A program made the position numbers and the translations under genes. From Chloroflexota bacterium (GTDB taxonomy: Bacteria > Chloroflexota > Dormibacteria > Dormibacterales > Dormibacteraceae): a stretch of DNA of 47,998 bases. The notes beneath the pieces were generated by a model. It was not told where the DNA came from and made no database searches. It worked only from the letters and a program-made list of their open reading frames with translations. The stretch lies in the NCBI GenBank assembly GCA_005880945.1, contig VBIU01000087.1, positions 1-47,998 on the forward strand. Reading direction: 5' to 3'. Of this stretch, positions 8,737-16,312 are shown piece by piece (the first letter of the stretch is position 1; the number at the start of each line of letters is the position of its first letter).

Positions 8737-9096
8737 CTAGCCCGCCAGATCCCGGATGGAGACGATGCCGATCACCTCGCCTCCCTCGACCACAGGGAGG
8801 TGCCGGAATCCATGGCTGAGCATCGTGTCCAACGCTTTCTCAACGTCGTCATCCGGTCCCACCGTCATCGGGTCGCGGGTCATCCAGGACGAGACCTCGT
8901 GGGCGGGCGCGTCGTGTGACTGCGATATCGCCTTGACGGTGTCACGCTCGGTGAAGATGCCGACCAGGCGGGCGCCGTCCATGACCACCGTCGAGCCGAT
9001 CCGGTGCTGGGCCATCAGGGCCACGGCCTCGCCCACTGTCGTCGATGGGCTGACCGTGTGCAGCATCGTGCTCATGACCTCTCGGACCGCGGGCAC
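8737..9096 (-). CDS. CBS-domain pair protein
   Basis: 119 residues made of two CBS motifs in tandem: residues 5-60 (VREVMSTMLHTVSP, then GIFTERDTVKAI) and 68-119 (WMTRDPMTVGPDDD, then RHLPVVEGGEVIGIVSIRDL). CBS pairs form a Bateman module that binds adenosine nucleotides or S-adenosyl compounds and usually regulates a partner. No effector domain is fused, so the partner is unknown. GTG start at 9096. It stands 32 bp from the His-rich protein gene and 88 bp from the Mrr-like gene on the same strand. Confidence 0.9.
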   Translation of the reverse strand: MPAVREVMSTMLHTVSPSTTVGEAVALMAQHRIGSTVVMDGARLVGIFTERDTVKAISQSHDAPAHEVSSWMTRDPMTVGPDDDVEKALDTMLSHGFRHLPVVEGGEVIGIVSIRDLAG

Positions 9097-9128
9097 GCCG
9101 CGATTCTATGCCCGATTGCTTCCGCCGT

Positions 9129-9863
9129 CTAAAAGCCGGGAGGGAACGTGTAAACCGGCGGCGGGTCGATCGTCGGCGGGGTGATCTCGAGCTGGATCAC
9201 CCCGTGCGAAACCAGAGCTATGCTCCGCGGATCCCCTTCATAGCGCTGGCCGTCGACGAACGCAACCACTGTTTGTCCGCTGCTGAGCGAAATGGTCCCG
9301 ACATGGCTGCTGTCCAGGCGGACCGGCTGGTTCGATGTCTTCGCCCACACGTCGAAGAAGTCTCCCACTGTGAAGGTTCGGAGCTGCGGCGACTCGATGT
9401 GGATGACACCGGGGCTGTCTGCGTGCATGTGAATCCAGTAGAAGCAGAAGCCTGGGCGGCCGATGTCCGTCGGGATCGCCACCGGGTTCCCCGTGTCGAT
9501 GATCTGCAGCCCCACGTGGTAGTGGTAGAGCGTGTGCTCGAGCTGGTCGCATGGTATCGACGACGCCGTCGCCGTGTGGCCGGCATTCACGTTGTAGACG
9601 ACGATCCCGCCGACGATGACGACGGCCGTCCAGATCAACGAGCCGGCGATGCCCAGGATCACCCCGGCGATGGCCATGCCGGCTCCTGTAAGGATCTCCG
9701 GAGTCCGCGCGATTCGGCTTCGTGAGACCAAGCCCATGATGATGGCCGGGACTCCGGTCACCAGGCCACAGCACACCAATGACGCGATCCCCGTCGCGAG
9801 CGAAGCGATCGCCAGTCCATCGTTGCGCCGTGCGACAGGGTACCCGCCGCCAGGTTCAATCAA
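9129..9863 (-). CDS. DUF4190-type membrane protein with histidine-rich extracytoplasmic domain
   Basis: 244 residues. Residues 10-95 form two hydrophobic helices of the DUF4190 kind (SLATGIASLVCCGL and GMAIAGVILGIAG). The remainder is predicted outside the membrane and contains CDQLEHTLYHYHVGLQI, CFYWIHMHADSPGVIHIES and FTVGDFFDVW, with two cysteines and clustered His-x-His motifs suggestive of metal binding. The start overlaps the stop of the CopD gene (ATGA), so the two are probably made together. A copper-related role is inferred from CopD and the His pattern only. I know the second domain from similar unannotated proteins, not by function. Confidence 0.6.
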   Translation of the reverse strand: MIEPGGGYPVARRNDGLAIASLATGIASLVCCGLVTGVPAIIMGLVSRSRIARTPEILTGAGMAIAGVILGIAGSLIWTAVVIVGGIVVYNVNAGHTATASSIPCDQLEHTLYHYHVGLQIIDTGNPVAIPTDIGRPGFCFYWIHMHADSPGVIHIESPQLRTFTVGDFFDVWAKTSNQPVRLDSSHVGTISLSSGQTVVAFVDGQRYEGDPRSIALVSHGVIQLEITPPTIDPPPVYTFPPGF

Positions 9864-10720
9864 GGGCGAGCCGCATTATCACTCGCACCCTCGGTCTGCA
9901 TTGTCGGGCCGTCGCCTGGGAGCCTCGCCGGCGGCAGCGGATACACGGCCAGCGCTGCGGTGGCGGCGAGGACGAGGACGGCAACGGCGCCTTCGAAACG
10001 TACCGGACCAGATCCGCGACGCCACGCCAGCGACGAGAGGACGACCATGACCAGCACGCCGGCCGTCTTCGCGCTGAGGACCAAACCGTAAGACGTCGTC
10101 CAGAGGTCGGATGGTTCGCGCAAATCGGATGTTGCGTCCAGGACCCCGGTCATCGCGGTGATGGCGAAAGCGACAAGGGCCACCCGTCCAAACCGCCAGA
10201 GCAGCGCGCGGCCCTCCTCCCCACTCCATCCCCCTGGCGGACGCAGCGTCGCCAGAGCGATGATGCCGCCCGCCCAGACGCCCGCCGAAAGCACATGGAT
10301 GGCATCGGCGAACATCGCGCCCCCCGCCGGACGAGCCGCGGCCGCGTGGCCCGCCAAGGCGATCGATGCCGCGGCGAACATGGCGAGCGGCGCGACGAAA
10401 CGCCGTCCGAGCAGGCAGGCCGCAAGCGCCGCGCCTTCGGCGGCCACGCGCGCAACGCGCACCCAGCCCGGCGGACCTCCGACGAGGTAAGCGATAGCGC
10501 CGGGCAGGGAGCCGCCGGCGCCAATCGCCTCTGCTGCGATCACACCAAGCCCGCCGGCGAAAGCCGCGCTCAAAGCGAGGTGCAGCCGGGGCCGGGCCCA
10601 CGCGATCCGCGGGGAGTTCGCTGCCAGTCGCCTGACCACCATGGCCCCGATGGCGCCGACAAGTCCTACGTATTCGAGCCACCGAAGTGCACCGCCGGCA
10701 ACATCGGCGGGCGACGGCAC
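9860..10720 (-). CDS. CopD-family copper-transport membrane protein
   Basis: 286 residues, about eight hydrophobic helices. The segment FADAIHVLSAGVWAGGI matches the CopD/YebZ signature with its conserved His and Trp, and a second His-containing helix precedes it. Start GTG at 10720, 2 bp after the acetyltransferase stop; the longer open frame upstream runs through that gene and is rejected. CopD-family proteins move copper across the inner membrane in copper-resistance systems. No CopC domain is fused here. The overlapping downstream gene encodes an exported His-rich domain that might take the CopC-like partner role (inference). Confidence 0.8.
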   Translation of the reverse strand: MPSPADVAGGALRWLEYVGLVGAIGAMVVRRLAANSPRIAWARPRLHLALSAAFAGGLGVIAAEAIGAGGSLPGAIAYLVGGPPGWVRVARVAAEGAALAACLLGRRFVAPLAMFAAASIALAGHAAAARPAGGAMFADAIHVLSAGVWAGGIIALATLRPPGGWSGEEGRALLWRFGRVALVAFAITAMTGVLDATSDLREPSDLWTTSYGLVLSAKTAGVLVMVVLSSLAWRRGSGPVRFEGAVAVLVLAATAALAVYPLPPARLPGDGPTMQTEGASDNAARP

Positions 10721-10722
10721 CG

Positions 10723-11280
10723 TCAAGCCTGGGGGAGGTTGAAGTCCGGGTTTGTGATCGCCGTCAGCACGTGGTCCTCCCATCGCCCGTTGATCAGGAG
10801 GTACGCGCTCGCGTGGCCCTCGACCACGAACCCGCAGCGGCGGAGCACCGCCGCGCTCCTGGTGTTCTTCGGCATGTAGTCGGCGGCGACCCGGTGCAGC
10901 TTCCAGGTCCCGAACGCGAACGCCACGGTCGCCGCCACCGCCTCGGTCATGTACCCCCTGCCCTGCTCGTCGCGAGCGAGGTTGTAGCCGAGCACGCACG
11001 ACTGGAAGGCCCCGCGCTGCACCTGGGTCAGGTTGATGTTGCCCACGATCCTGTCCGGGACTGAGCGCGCGAAAATAAATGCGCGAAAGGACTCACCCGC
11101 CGAGAGCTCGCGCGAACGCACGCGGACCTGTTCGAGCCAGGTGAGCTCATCCAGGAAGTCGCGGGCGAATATCGGCGAGAAGGGCTGAAGGTGAGCGCGG
11201 TTGTCTCCGTAGTAGCGGATGATCTCCGGGACGTCTTGAATCTCGGGGAGGCGGATGGCCAAACGTTCGGTTTCGATCAA
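10723..11280 (-). CDS. GNAT acetyltransferase, RimJ/RimL type
   Basis: 185 residues from TTG at 11280, chosen because the protein then opens IETERLAIRLP, the usual first beta strand of RimJ-like GNATs. The frame upstream runs through mnmA and is rejected. The acetyl-CoA loop is visible as DEQGRGYMTEA near residue 110, followed by helix and NTRSAAVLRRCGF, the C-terminal GNAT motif. Members acetylate ribosomal protein N-termini, antibiotics or small amines; the substrate cannot be told here. It lies 5 bp after the mnmA stop and 2 bp before copD. Confidence 0.85.
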   Translation of the reverse strand: MIETERLAIRLPEIQDVPEIIRYYGDNRAHLQPFSPIFARDFLDELTWLEQVRVRSRELSAGESFRAFIFARSVPDRIVGNINLTQVQRGAFQSCVLGYNLARDEQGRGYMTEAVAATVAFAFGTWKLHRVAADYMPKNTRSAAVLRRCGFVVEGHASAYLLINGRWEDHVLTAITNPDFNLPQA

Positions 11281-11285
11281 CCGGC

Positions 11286-12341
11286 CTACGTCCTGGCCGA
11301 GGCGATGATCCCTCCGCCCAACACCCGATCCCCGGAATACAGCACCGCGGCTTGCCCAGGAGCTGCGCCCAGAAACGGTTCCGCGAGCGAGAGTCCGCCG
11401 GACTCGTAAACAGCCGGGATCGGGGCCGCGTGATATCGCAGTCGCGCCTCGCACGCCATCGGCTCCACCACGCTGCCGTCGATGAAACTCACTTCGCGCA
11501 GCTCCACGCTGCGCACTCCGAGCTCGTCTCGTCGTCCAACCACCAACCTGTTCGCAGGCGCGTCGACCTTCAGCACGTACCATGGCCCGGCCTCACGCAA
11601 GTCGCCGAAACCGCTGCGCTGGCCGACTGTGTAGAGAGCGGTGCCGCGGTGGGTTCCAAGCTCCCGACCAGCGGTGTCGACGACCGCTCCAGCCCGAACC
11701 GGCAGTCGCTCCGCCAGGTAGCGAGCGGTCTCCCCGCGGGGAACGAAGCAGATCTCCTGGCTCTCGGCTTTGCCGGCAACCGGAAGACCGAACTCGCGCG
11801 CGTGCTCTCGCACCTCGCGCTTGGACATACCGCCAAGGGGAAAGGTGATGCGCGCCAGGCGTTCCTTGTCGAGGTGATAGAGCATGTACGACTGATCTTT
11901 GGCGGGGTCGAGAGCGGCATGCAGCTCCGGACCGCGTGCGCCTTCGACGATTCGCGCGTAGTGGCCAGTCGCGAGCTTGTCGAAGCCCAGCGCGAGCACG
12001 CGGCCGAGCATGAGGTCGAAACGGACGAAGGCGTTGCAGCGGACACATGGATTTGGCGTCCGGCCCTCGAGATAGTCACGGTGGAACGGCTCGATCACCC
12101 TTTCGCCAAACTCCTTCTCCAGGTTCCAGCAGTAATAAGGAATGCCGAGCAGCGATGCAACGCGGCTAGCATCCTCGACGGCGTCCAGCGAGCAGCACCC
12201 CGCGTTGCGCTCGTTCTTGGCAGCGTCCCCCCGAGGCCACTGCTGCAGCGTGATGCCAACGACGTCGTGTCCTTGCGCCTGAAGCAGTGCCGCGGCCACC
12301 GATGAATCGACCCCGCCGGACATCGCCACAGCGACCCTCAT
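11286..12341 (-). CDS. mnmA: tRNA-specific 2-thiouridylase
   Basis: 351 residues, the normal length. It activates U34 of Glu, Gln and Lys tRNAs with ATP and inserts sulfur relayed as persulfide. The PP-loop is SGGVDSS at residues 8-14, the catalytic cysteine lies in NPCVRCN near 100, and the second cysteine in SQEICFVP near 200. C-terminal beta-barrel residues are present (GQRSGFGDL). ATG at 12341 overlaps the stop of a short flavoprotein remnant. It lies in a gene series with a ThiS/MoaD-like sulfur carrier, so sulfur supply may be shared (inference). Confidence 0.96.
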   Translation of the reverse strand: MRVAVAMSGGVDSSVAAALLQAQGHDVVGITLQQWPRGDAAKNERNAGCCSLDAVEDASRVASLLGIPYYCWNLEKEFGERVIEPFHRDYLEGRTPNPCVRCNAFVRFDLMLGRVLALGFDKLATGHYARIVEGARGPELHAALDPAKDQSYMLYHLDKERLARITFPLGGMSKREVREHAREFGLPVAGKAESQEICFVPRGETARYLAERLPVRAGAVVDTAGRELGTHRGTALYTVGQRSGFGDLREAGPWYVLKVDAPANRLVVGRRDELGVRSVELREVSFIDGSVVEPMACEARLRYHAAPIPAVYESGGLSLAEPFLGAAPGQAAVLYSGDRVLGGGIIASART

Positions 12342-12517
12342 TGCAGGCCCGCGATGACTTGCTCTGCCACGAGCCGGGCATCCTCGCCGATTCCGTACAG
12401 GATCGCCGACTTGTTCTTCCTCACCCTGTGCACACCAACAAAGTAAAGCCCAGGCACTGACGTGCGCCCATCGACCGCACTGGAAAGCCCATATTGTCGA
12501 AGACGGCTATCGGCCAT
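12338..12517 (-). pseudogene. C-terminal remnant of a FAD/NAD(P)-dependent oxidoreductase
   Basis: A 59-codon open frame from ATG 12517 whose product reads ...[35 protein letters not shown]. This is the conserved last segment of flavin-containing monooxygenase-like/lycopene-cyclase-like FAD oxidoreductases, in which the final FAD-contact motif is followed by GxGEDA. The dinucleotide-binding N-terminus and the body are missing; the NIL gene sits where they would be. The stop overlaps the mnmA start, so it may survive as a leader that couples mnmA translation. Either a decayed gene or a small retained ORF. Confidence 0.6.
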
Positions 12518-12534
12518 GCCGACCGCGATCTTAG

Positions 12535-12774
12535 CTACTCGACGAGGTCGCCCTCGGCCGGTTCGACCTTGACGCCGCGCGACTCGAGGTACTCGACTCC
12601 CCGATCGAGCTCCTCCGGCTCTCCGGTGATCTCGAGCAGGACCCAGCCCTGGTCGCGCGTGACGTCGGCGCGCCTGATGTTGGTGACGATCTCGAACTGC
12701 TTGCCGAGCTGGTAGATGACCGGCTCTTTGACCATCGCCGGTCCGAAGATCAGCTTGAGCCGCCGCCTACCCAT
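12535..12774 (-). CDS. NIL-domain protein
   Basis: 79 residues, a single NIL domain: RRLKLIFGPAMVKEPVIYQL, then FEIVTNIRRADVTRDQGWVLLEITG. NIL domains are ferredoxin-fold modules best known at the C-terminus of the methionine importer ATPase MetN, where they bind methionine; free-standing copies occur beside sulfur amino-acid genes. Here it follows thrC and the sulfur-carrier gene, fitting a homocysteine/methionine-related role. ATG start at 12774; an 11-bp-stem hairpin lies just upstream. Confidence 0.87.
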   Translation of the reverse strand: MGRRRLKLIFGPAMVKEPVIYQLGKQFEIVTNIRRADVTRDQGWVLLEITGEPEELDRGVEYLESRGVKVEPAEGDLVE

Positions 12775-12787
12775 GCGCCGAGTCTAT

Positions 12788-12811
12788 CCTCCCCACCCGA
12801 GGGTGGGGAGG
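12788..12811. other. 11-bp-stem hairpin between the sulfur-carrier and NIL genes
   Basis: Perfect inverted repeat CCTCCCCACCC / GGGTGGGGAGG with a two-base centre. It lies in the 52-bp gap before the NIL ATG. No T-run follows on either strand, so it may be an RNA-stability or attenuation element rather than a simple terminator. Confidence 0.6.
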
Positions 12812-12826
12812 TCCGGCCGCGACCGC

Positions 12827-13132
12827 TTAGCGGGCGCCGGTGGGGAGGGGATTCGAGTTAATGCCCCCTGCGACCGCCGGCACAATCGAGATCTCGTCCT
12901 TTTCCGACACCTTGGCCTTGAGCCCGGGTCCCAGGCGGACGTCTTCATCGTTCAGATAGACGTTGACGAACTGCCGCAGCTCCCCTCTGTCGTCCAGCAG
13001 GCGGTCCCGGAACCCTGGGTAGCGGGCGTCGAGCGCATCGATGGCGGTGCCCAGATCGGTGGCTTCCACGACCACTGTGATCTGCCCTTCGGAGAGGCGT
13101 CGAAGCGGGCCTGGAATGCGGAATTGCGGCAT
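12827..13132 (-). CDS. ThiS/MoaD-family sulfur carrier protein
   Basis: 101 residues with the ubiquitin-like fold of MoaD/ThiS: MPQFRIPGPLRRL, FVNVYLNDEDVRLGPG, KVSEKDEISIVPAVAGG. These proteins carry sulfur as a C-terminal glycine thiocarboxylate. Here the GG is followed by 11 more residues (INSNPLPTGAR), so a protease would have to expose the di-glycine, as in CysO/Mec-type or HcyS-type pathways. It lies 2 bp after thrC and before the NIL gene. Likely part of sulfur amino-acid synthesis rather than molybdopterin or thiamin synthesis (inference from neighbours). Confidence 0.85.
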   Translation of the reverse strand: MPQFRIPGPLRRLSEGQITVVVEATDLGTAIDALDARYPGFRDRLLDDRGELRQFVNVYLNDEDVRLGPGLKAKVSEKDEISIVPAVAGGINSNPLPTGAR

Positions 13133-13134
13133 TG

Positions 13135-14373
13135 CTAGATGTTCACCTTCTCGCGAAACGATTTTAGTGTCGGTTCTATTTCGACCCGGCGGGCATGCCC
13201 GTCCACCTTGGCCAGTACGTCGGCCGTCTTCAGGCCGTGTCCGGTCACGTACGCGACCACCACCTCGTCGCCCTTCCAGCGGCCGGCGCGCGCAAGCTTC
13301 GCCAGCACACCGATGGTCACGCCACCCGCGGTCTCGGTGAAGATGCCCTCGGTGCGCGCGAGCAGTCTCATCGCCGCCACGATCTCCTCCTCGGACACTG
13401 CCTCGACCACACCGCCGGTCTCCAGCGCGATCCGGTTCACATACATCCCGTCTGAGGGATTCCCGATGGCGATCGAGCGCGCGATGGTGTCCGGCCTGAC
13501 CGGCAGCACCCGCTCGGGCGTGTCCGAGTTGAAGGCGTTGTACACCGGCGCGCAGCCCAGAGCCTGTGCGCCGGTGAATGCCGGCACCCGATCCTCGCGA
13601 ACGAGGCCGAGCTCCATCAGCTCACGGACCGCCTGGCGGTGACGGACGAACTGGCAGCCGCTGGCGATCGGGATGATGATCTCGTCCGGAAGCTTCCAGC
13701 CCAGCTGCTCGACGGTCTCGAACGTCAGAGTCTTCGACCCCTCCGCATAGAAGGGCCGGATGTTGATGTTGCAGAAGGCCCACGGGGTCGACTCGACCAG
13801 CTGGCTGCAGAGCCGGTTCACCTCGTCGTAGTTGCCCCGAACCGCGACCACGTTGGGATCGAACACGCTGATGCTGACGATCTTCGCCGGCTCGAGGTCG
13901 ACGGGGATGAAGACGAAGCACTCGAGCCCAGCACGCGCCGCGTAGGCGGCCACCGCGTTGGCCAGGTTCCCTGTCGACGCGCAGGCAATCGTCTCGAAGC
14001 CGTTGGCCCGCGCCCAACTGATCGCGACCGAGACGACGCGGTCCTTGAACGAATTGGTGGGGTTCATGCTGTCGTTCTTCAGGTAGAGGTTTCGAAGCCC
14101 CAGCTCGGCACCAAGCCGGTCCGCTTTTACCAGCGGCGTGAAGCCCTCCCCGAGCGTGACCACCGGCGTCGCATCCTCAATCGGGAGCAGGTCCCGATAG
14201 CGCCACATCGATGCAGGGCCTTGCGCGATGCGATCTCGCGTGACCTTCTTCTTCAGCGCCGCGTAGTCGAAAACGACGTCCAGGGGCCCAAAGCACATCT
14301 CGCAGACGTGGGTGGCCTGGAGCTCATACTCCGCCTCGCATTCGCGACAACGCAACCCGAGCAGCTTGGCCAC
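13135..14373 (-). CDS. thrC: threonine synthase (or PLP sulfhydrylase relative)
   Basis: 412 residues, fold type II PLP enzyme. The N-terminal zinc ribbon is CRECEAEY then CEMC (residues 9-33). The PLP lysine lies in NPTNSFKDR near 106, the phosphate loop is ASTGNLANA, and the C-terminus has TAGGVTIGVLAKL. Threonine synthase turns O-phosphohomoserine into threonine. The pairing with a sulfur carrier and NIL protein also allows that it is a thrC-like sulfhydrylase using the carrier thiocarboxylate, as CysM uses CysO; sequence inspection cannot settle this. GTG start at 14373, behind a hairpin-rich leader. Confidence 0.88.
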   Translation of the reverse strand: MAKLLGLRCRECEAEYELQATHVCEMCFGPLDVVFDYAALKKKVTRDRIAQGPASMWRYRDLLPIEDATPVVTLGEGFTPLVKADRLGAELGLRNLYLKNDSMNPTNSFKDRVVSVAISWARANGFETIACASTGNLANAVAAYAARAGLECFVFIPVDLEPAKIVSISVFDPNVVAVRGNYDEVNRLCSQLVESTPWAFCNINIRPFYAEGSKTLTFETVEQLGWKLPDEIIIPIASGCQFVRHRQAVRELMELGLVREDRVPAFTGAQALGCAPVYNAFNSDTPERVLPVRPDTIARSIAIGNPSDGMYVNRIALETGGVVEAVSEEEIVAAMRLLARTEGIFTETAGGVTIGVLAKLARAGRWKGDEVVVAYVTGHGLKTADVLAKVDGHARRVEIEPTLKSFREKVNI

Positions 14374-14388
14374 AACGTCAGTCTAGAG

Positions 14389-14592
14389 TCGGCACTAGAT
14401 CGTGCCAGCGCGGCAGGGTTGGCCGGGGTCCCCCCGGCCATGACTTTGTCTCTATCCGATCCAAACCCGGCATGGAGGGGCTTTCAATCAATCCCATCGA
14501 CATACCGGAAGGAGAGCAGCCGCGCGCGAAGCGCCCGGCGATGAGAGGGAACCATCCGGGTTCCATCTCATAAGGCGGGTCGAAGACCCGCC
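14389..14592 (-). promoter_or_regulatory. hairpin-rich leader upstream of thrC
   Basis: Between the mutarotase stop and thrC start (241 bp) there are five inverted repeats: 14389-14404, 14421-14439 (8-bp stem), 14519-14539 (one mismatch), 14541-14571 (two 6-bp stems with a 1x1 internal loop) and 14574-14592 (8-bp stem, GAA loop on the plus strand). The last could end transcription of the upstream minus-strand gene, although no U-tract follows. The two nearest thrC frame an AACCC segment, weakly like a SAM-type aptamer. A 62-codon ATG frame (14378-14566) also crosses the region and might be a leader peptide or chance. Confidence 0.45.
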
Positions 14593-14614
14593 GCTAGCGT
14601 CAGTTTAGAGTGGG

Positions 14615-15385
14615 TCAGCTAGAGTCTCTGATCTCGAGCCACCACGTGAGCTCGCCTCCTGGATCGAGCAGCGGAGGAGGCGCCGCGAGGTGCGGGCGAT
14701 CGGCCCCGCCGGTAGCCGGCTCGATCGCAATCTGCCGGTATCCGCCCAGATCGCCGTTGCACGCCCATATGCCCACGTACGGCGTCACCTGCGCATCCCA
14801 CGACATCTCCACCGCTGGGCCGGACTTCCAGGCCAGGCGAACACGATCGACCGATCCACGCCGGAGGAAGCGCTTGAGACTGGTCCCCTCAGGCAGCTCG
14901 CCGAGCCTGTCTCCTCCTTCGACGCCGATCTCCATCCCGGCCTCGAATCGAAAAAGCGGATGCGCGCACCAATAGGCGTAGAGGGGCTGGTCGCCCTGGT
15001 TGCTATAGGCGTATGTCAATCGAACAGCGTTGGGGGTCAGCTCTATCCGGCGGCGCAATTGCCAAGGCAGCACATGGCCGGAGCACTCCATCGATCCAGA
15101 ATCGCGGGCCTCCTCGCTCACCACCCACGGCAGGCGCCACGCCTCCCCGTGATCGGGCAGCGGAGTCCCAGCCCAGGGACCGGGCCCGGGATAGTCGGCC
15201 GCATCCAGGGTGGGCACCATCTCGTCCCAGCCCCAAGCGCCCGCCGCGACGAAGCCGCCTGCCGTAGGGTCCTCCACACCGATGCCAAGATCGAGGAGCT
15301 CGTGCTCGCGCAGGCGCAGCGAGGTGATCCGTCCGCCCCGCTCCGGATTCACAGTCAGCTCCCACGGGCCTCCAAGCAATCTCAC
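14615..15385 (-). CDS. aldose 1-epimerase-like protein
   Basis: 256 residues, resembling the galactose mutarotase-like beta-sandwich: PERGGRITSLRLREHELLDL at 14-33, WGWDEMVPT, DHGEAWRLPW, LTYAYSNQGDQPLYAYWCAHP, then IAIEPATGGADRP. The His in DHGEAW and the Glu in AIEPATG sit where the catalytic His and Glu of the superfamily fall. Members interconvert sugar anomers or bind hexose-6-phosphates; substrate unknown. GTG start at 15385, only 14 bp from the divergent phosphoesterase start, so their promoters must overlap. Confidence 0.8.
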   Translation of the reverse strand: MRLLGGPWELTVNPERGGRITSLRLREHELLDLGIGVEDPTAGGFVAAGAWGWDEMVPTLDAADYPGPGPWAGTPLPDHGEAWRLPWVVSEEARDSGSMECSGHVLPWQLRRRIELTPNAVRLTYAYSNQGDQPLYAYWCAHPLFRFEAGMEIGVEGGDRLGELPEGTSLKRFLRRGSVDRVRLAWKSGPAVEMSWDAQVTPYVGIWACNGDLGGYRQIAIEPATGGADRPHLAAPPPLLDPGGELTWWLEIRDSS

Positions 15386-15399
15386 AGTTTCGGATCGTA

Positions 15400-16311
15400 G
15401 TGTCTAGCCACGTGCGGGCCTTCGCCCTGGCGCTGTCCCTCTGCATCCTTGCCGCATGCGGCCGTCCGGCGGCGCAGCTCCAGCCCACGCCGACGCCCGC
15501 CGCGCCGTCAACTCCAACACCGTTCGGCTCACCCTCGCCAGAAGCCTCGCCAACCCCAACCGCCGCCCACGTCTTCGTGATCGTGATGGAGAACCACAGC
15601 TTCGCCCAGGCGATGTCGGGCCCGTACACGGCCAAGCTGGCGGCGAAGTACCCGGTCGCCACCGAATACCATGCTGTGACACACCCAAGCCTCCCCAACT
15701 ACCTGGCGCTCACGTCCGGCAGCACGTGGGGCATCGCCGACGACGGTTATCACCGCCTGCCGGCGGGCGGCCTCGGCTCCCAGCTGACGGCGGCGGGCGT
15801 CGAGTGGCGCGCGTACATGGAGGGAATGTCGGCCGGCTGCTTCAACAGCCCTTACCCGTACGCCCTCAAGCACAACCCCTTCGCGTACTACGGCAGCGGG
15901 TGTCCTCGACAGGTCGTGCCATTCACCCATTTCGCCGCAGACATGAACGGCGAGGTGCCTCGCCTCGTGTGGATCACGCCAGGACTTTGCCACGACGGCC
16001 ACGACTGCGCGACCGGGGTTGCGGACCGATGGTTGTCGCAGATCGTTCCGAAGATCCTCGCCACCTCCGCGTGGCAGGACAACGGGCTTCTGCTCATCAC
16101 GTGGGATGAAGGCGTTGACAGGAACAACCACGTGCTGACCCTGGTGGTGCACCCGCACCCGATGACACGCACCAGCAGCGCGGCTTACGACCATTACTCG
16201 CTGCTGGCCACCATCGAGGACCGGCTCGGCCTCCCACGGTTGGGCCACGCCGTGTACGCAAGAGCGATGACCGACCTCCTGCAGAGCACGCAAACGCAGT
16301 CGCTGGGGTGA
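15400..16311 (+). CDS. secreted phosphoesterase-family lipoprotein
   Basis: 303 residues. Signal peptide with lipobox CILAAC (residues 14-20), then a Pro/Thr/Ser linker to about residue 55, then the catalytic domain. VFVIVMENHSFAQAM carries the Glu-Asn metal site of the phospholipase C/AcpA phosphoesterase family; further metal residues are likely in THPSLPNY, CHDGHDC and ITWDEG. Such enzymes hydrolyse phosphomonoesters or phospholipid head groups outside the cell. GTG at 15400 or 15412. It converges with the MenC-like gene, whose stop is 1 bp away. Confidence 0.85.
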   Translation: MSSHVRAFALALSLCILAACGRPAAQLQPTPTPAAPSTPTPFGSPSPEASPTPTAAHVFVIVMENHSFAQAMSGPYTAKLAAKYPVATEYHAVTHPSLPNYLALTSGSTWGIADDGYHRLPAGGLGSQLTAAGVEWRAYMEGMSAGCFNSPYPYALKHNPFAYYGSGCPRQVVPFTHFAADMNGEVPRLVWITPGLCHDGHDCATGVADRWLSQIVPKILATSAWQDNGLLLITWDEGVDRNNHVLTLVVHPHPMTRTSSAAYDHYSLLATIEDRLGLPRLGHAVYARAMTDLLQSTQTQSLG

Positions 16312-16312
16312 G

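Noticed and set aside
14389-14440. SAM riboswitch call
   Set aside because: Only the AACCC-between-hairpins pattern is similar; the conserved core and pseudoknot could not be found by eye.
14378-14566. 62-codon ORF upstream of thrC as a protein gene
   Set aside because: No family resemblance, and it crosses several hairpins; kept only as a possible leader within the regulatory entry.
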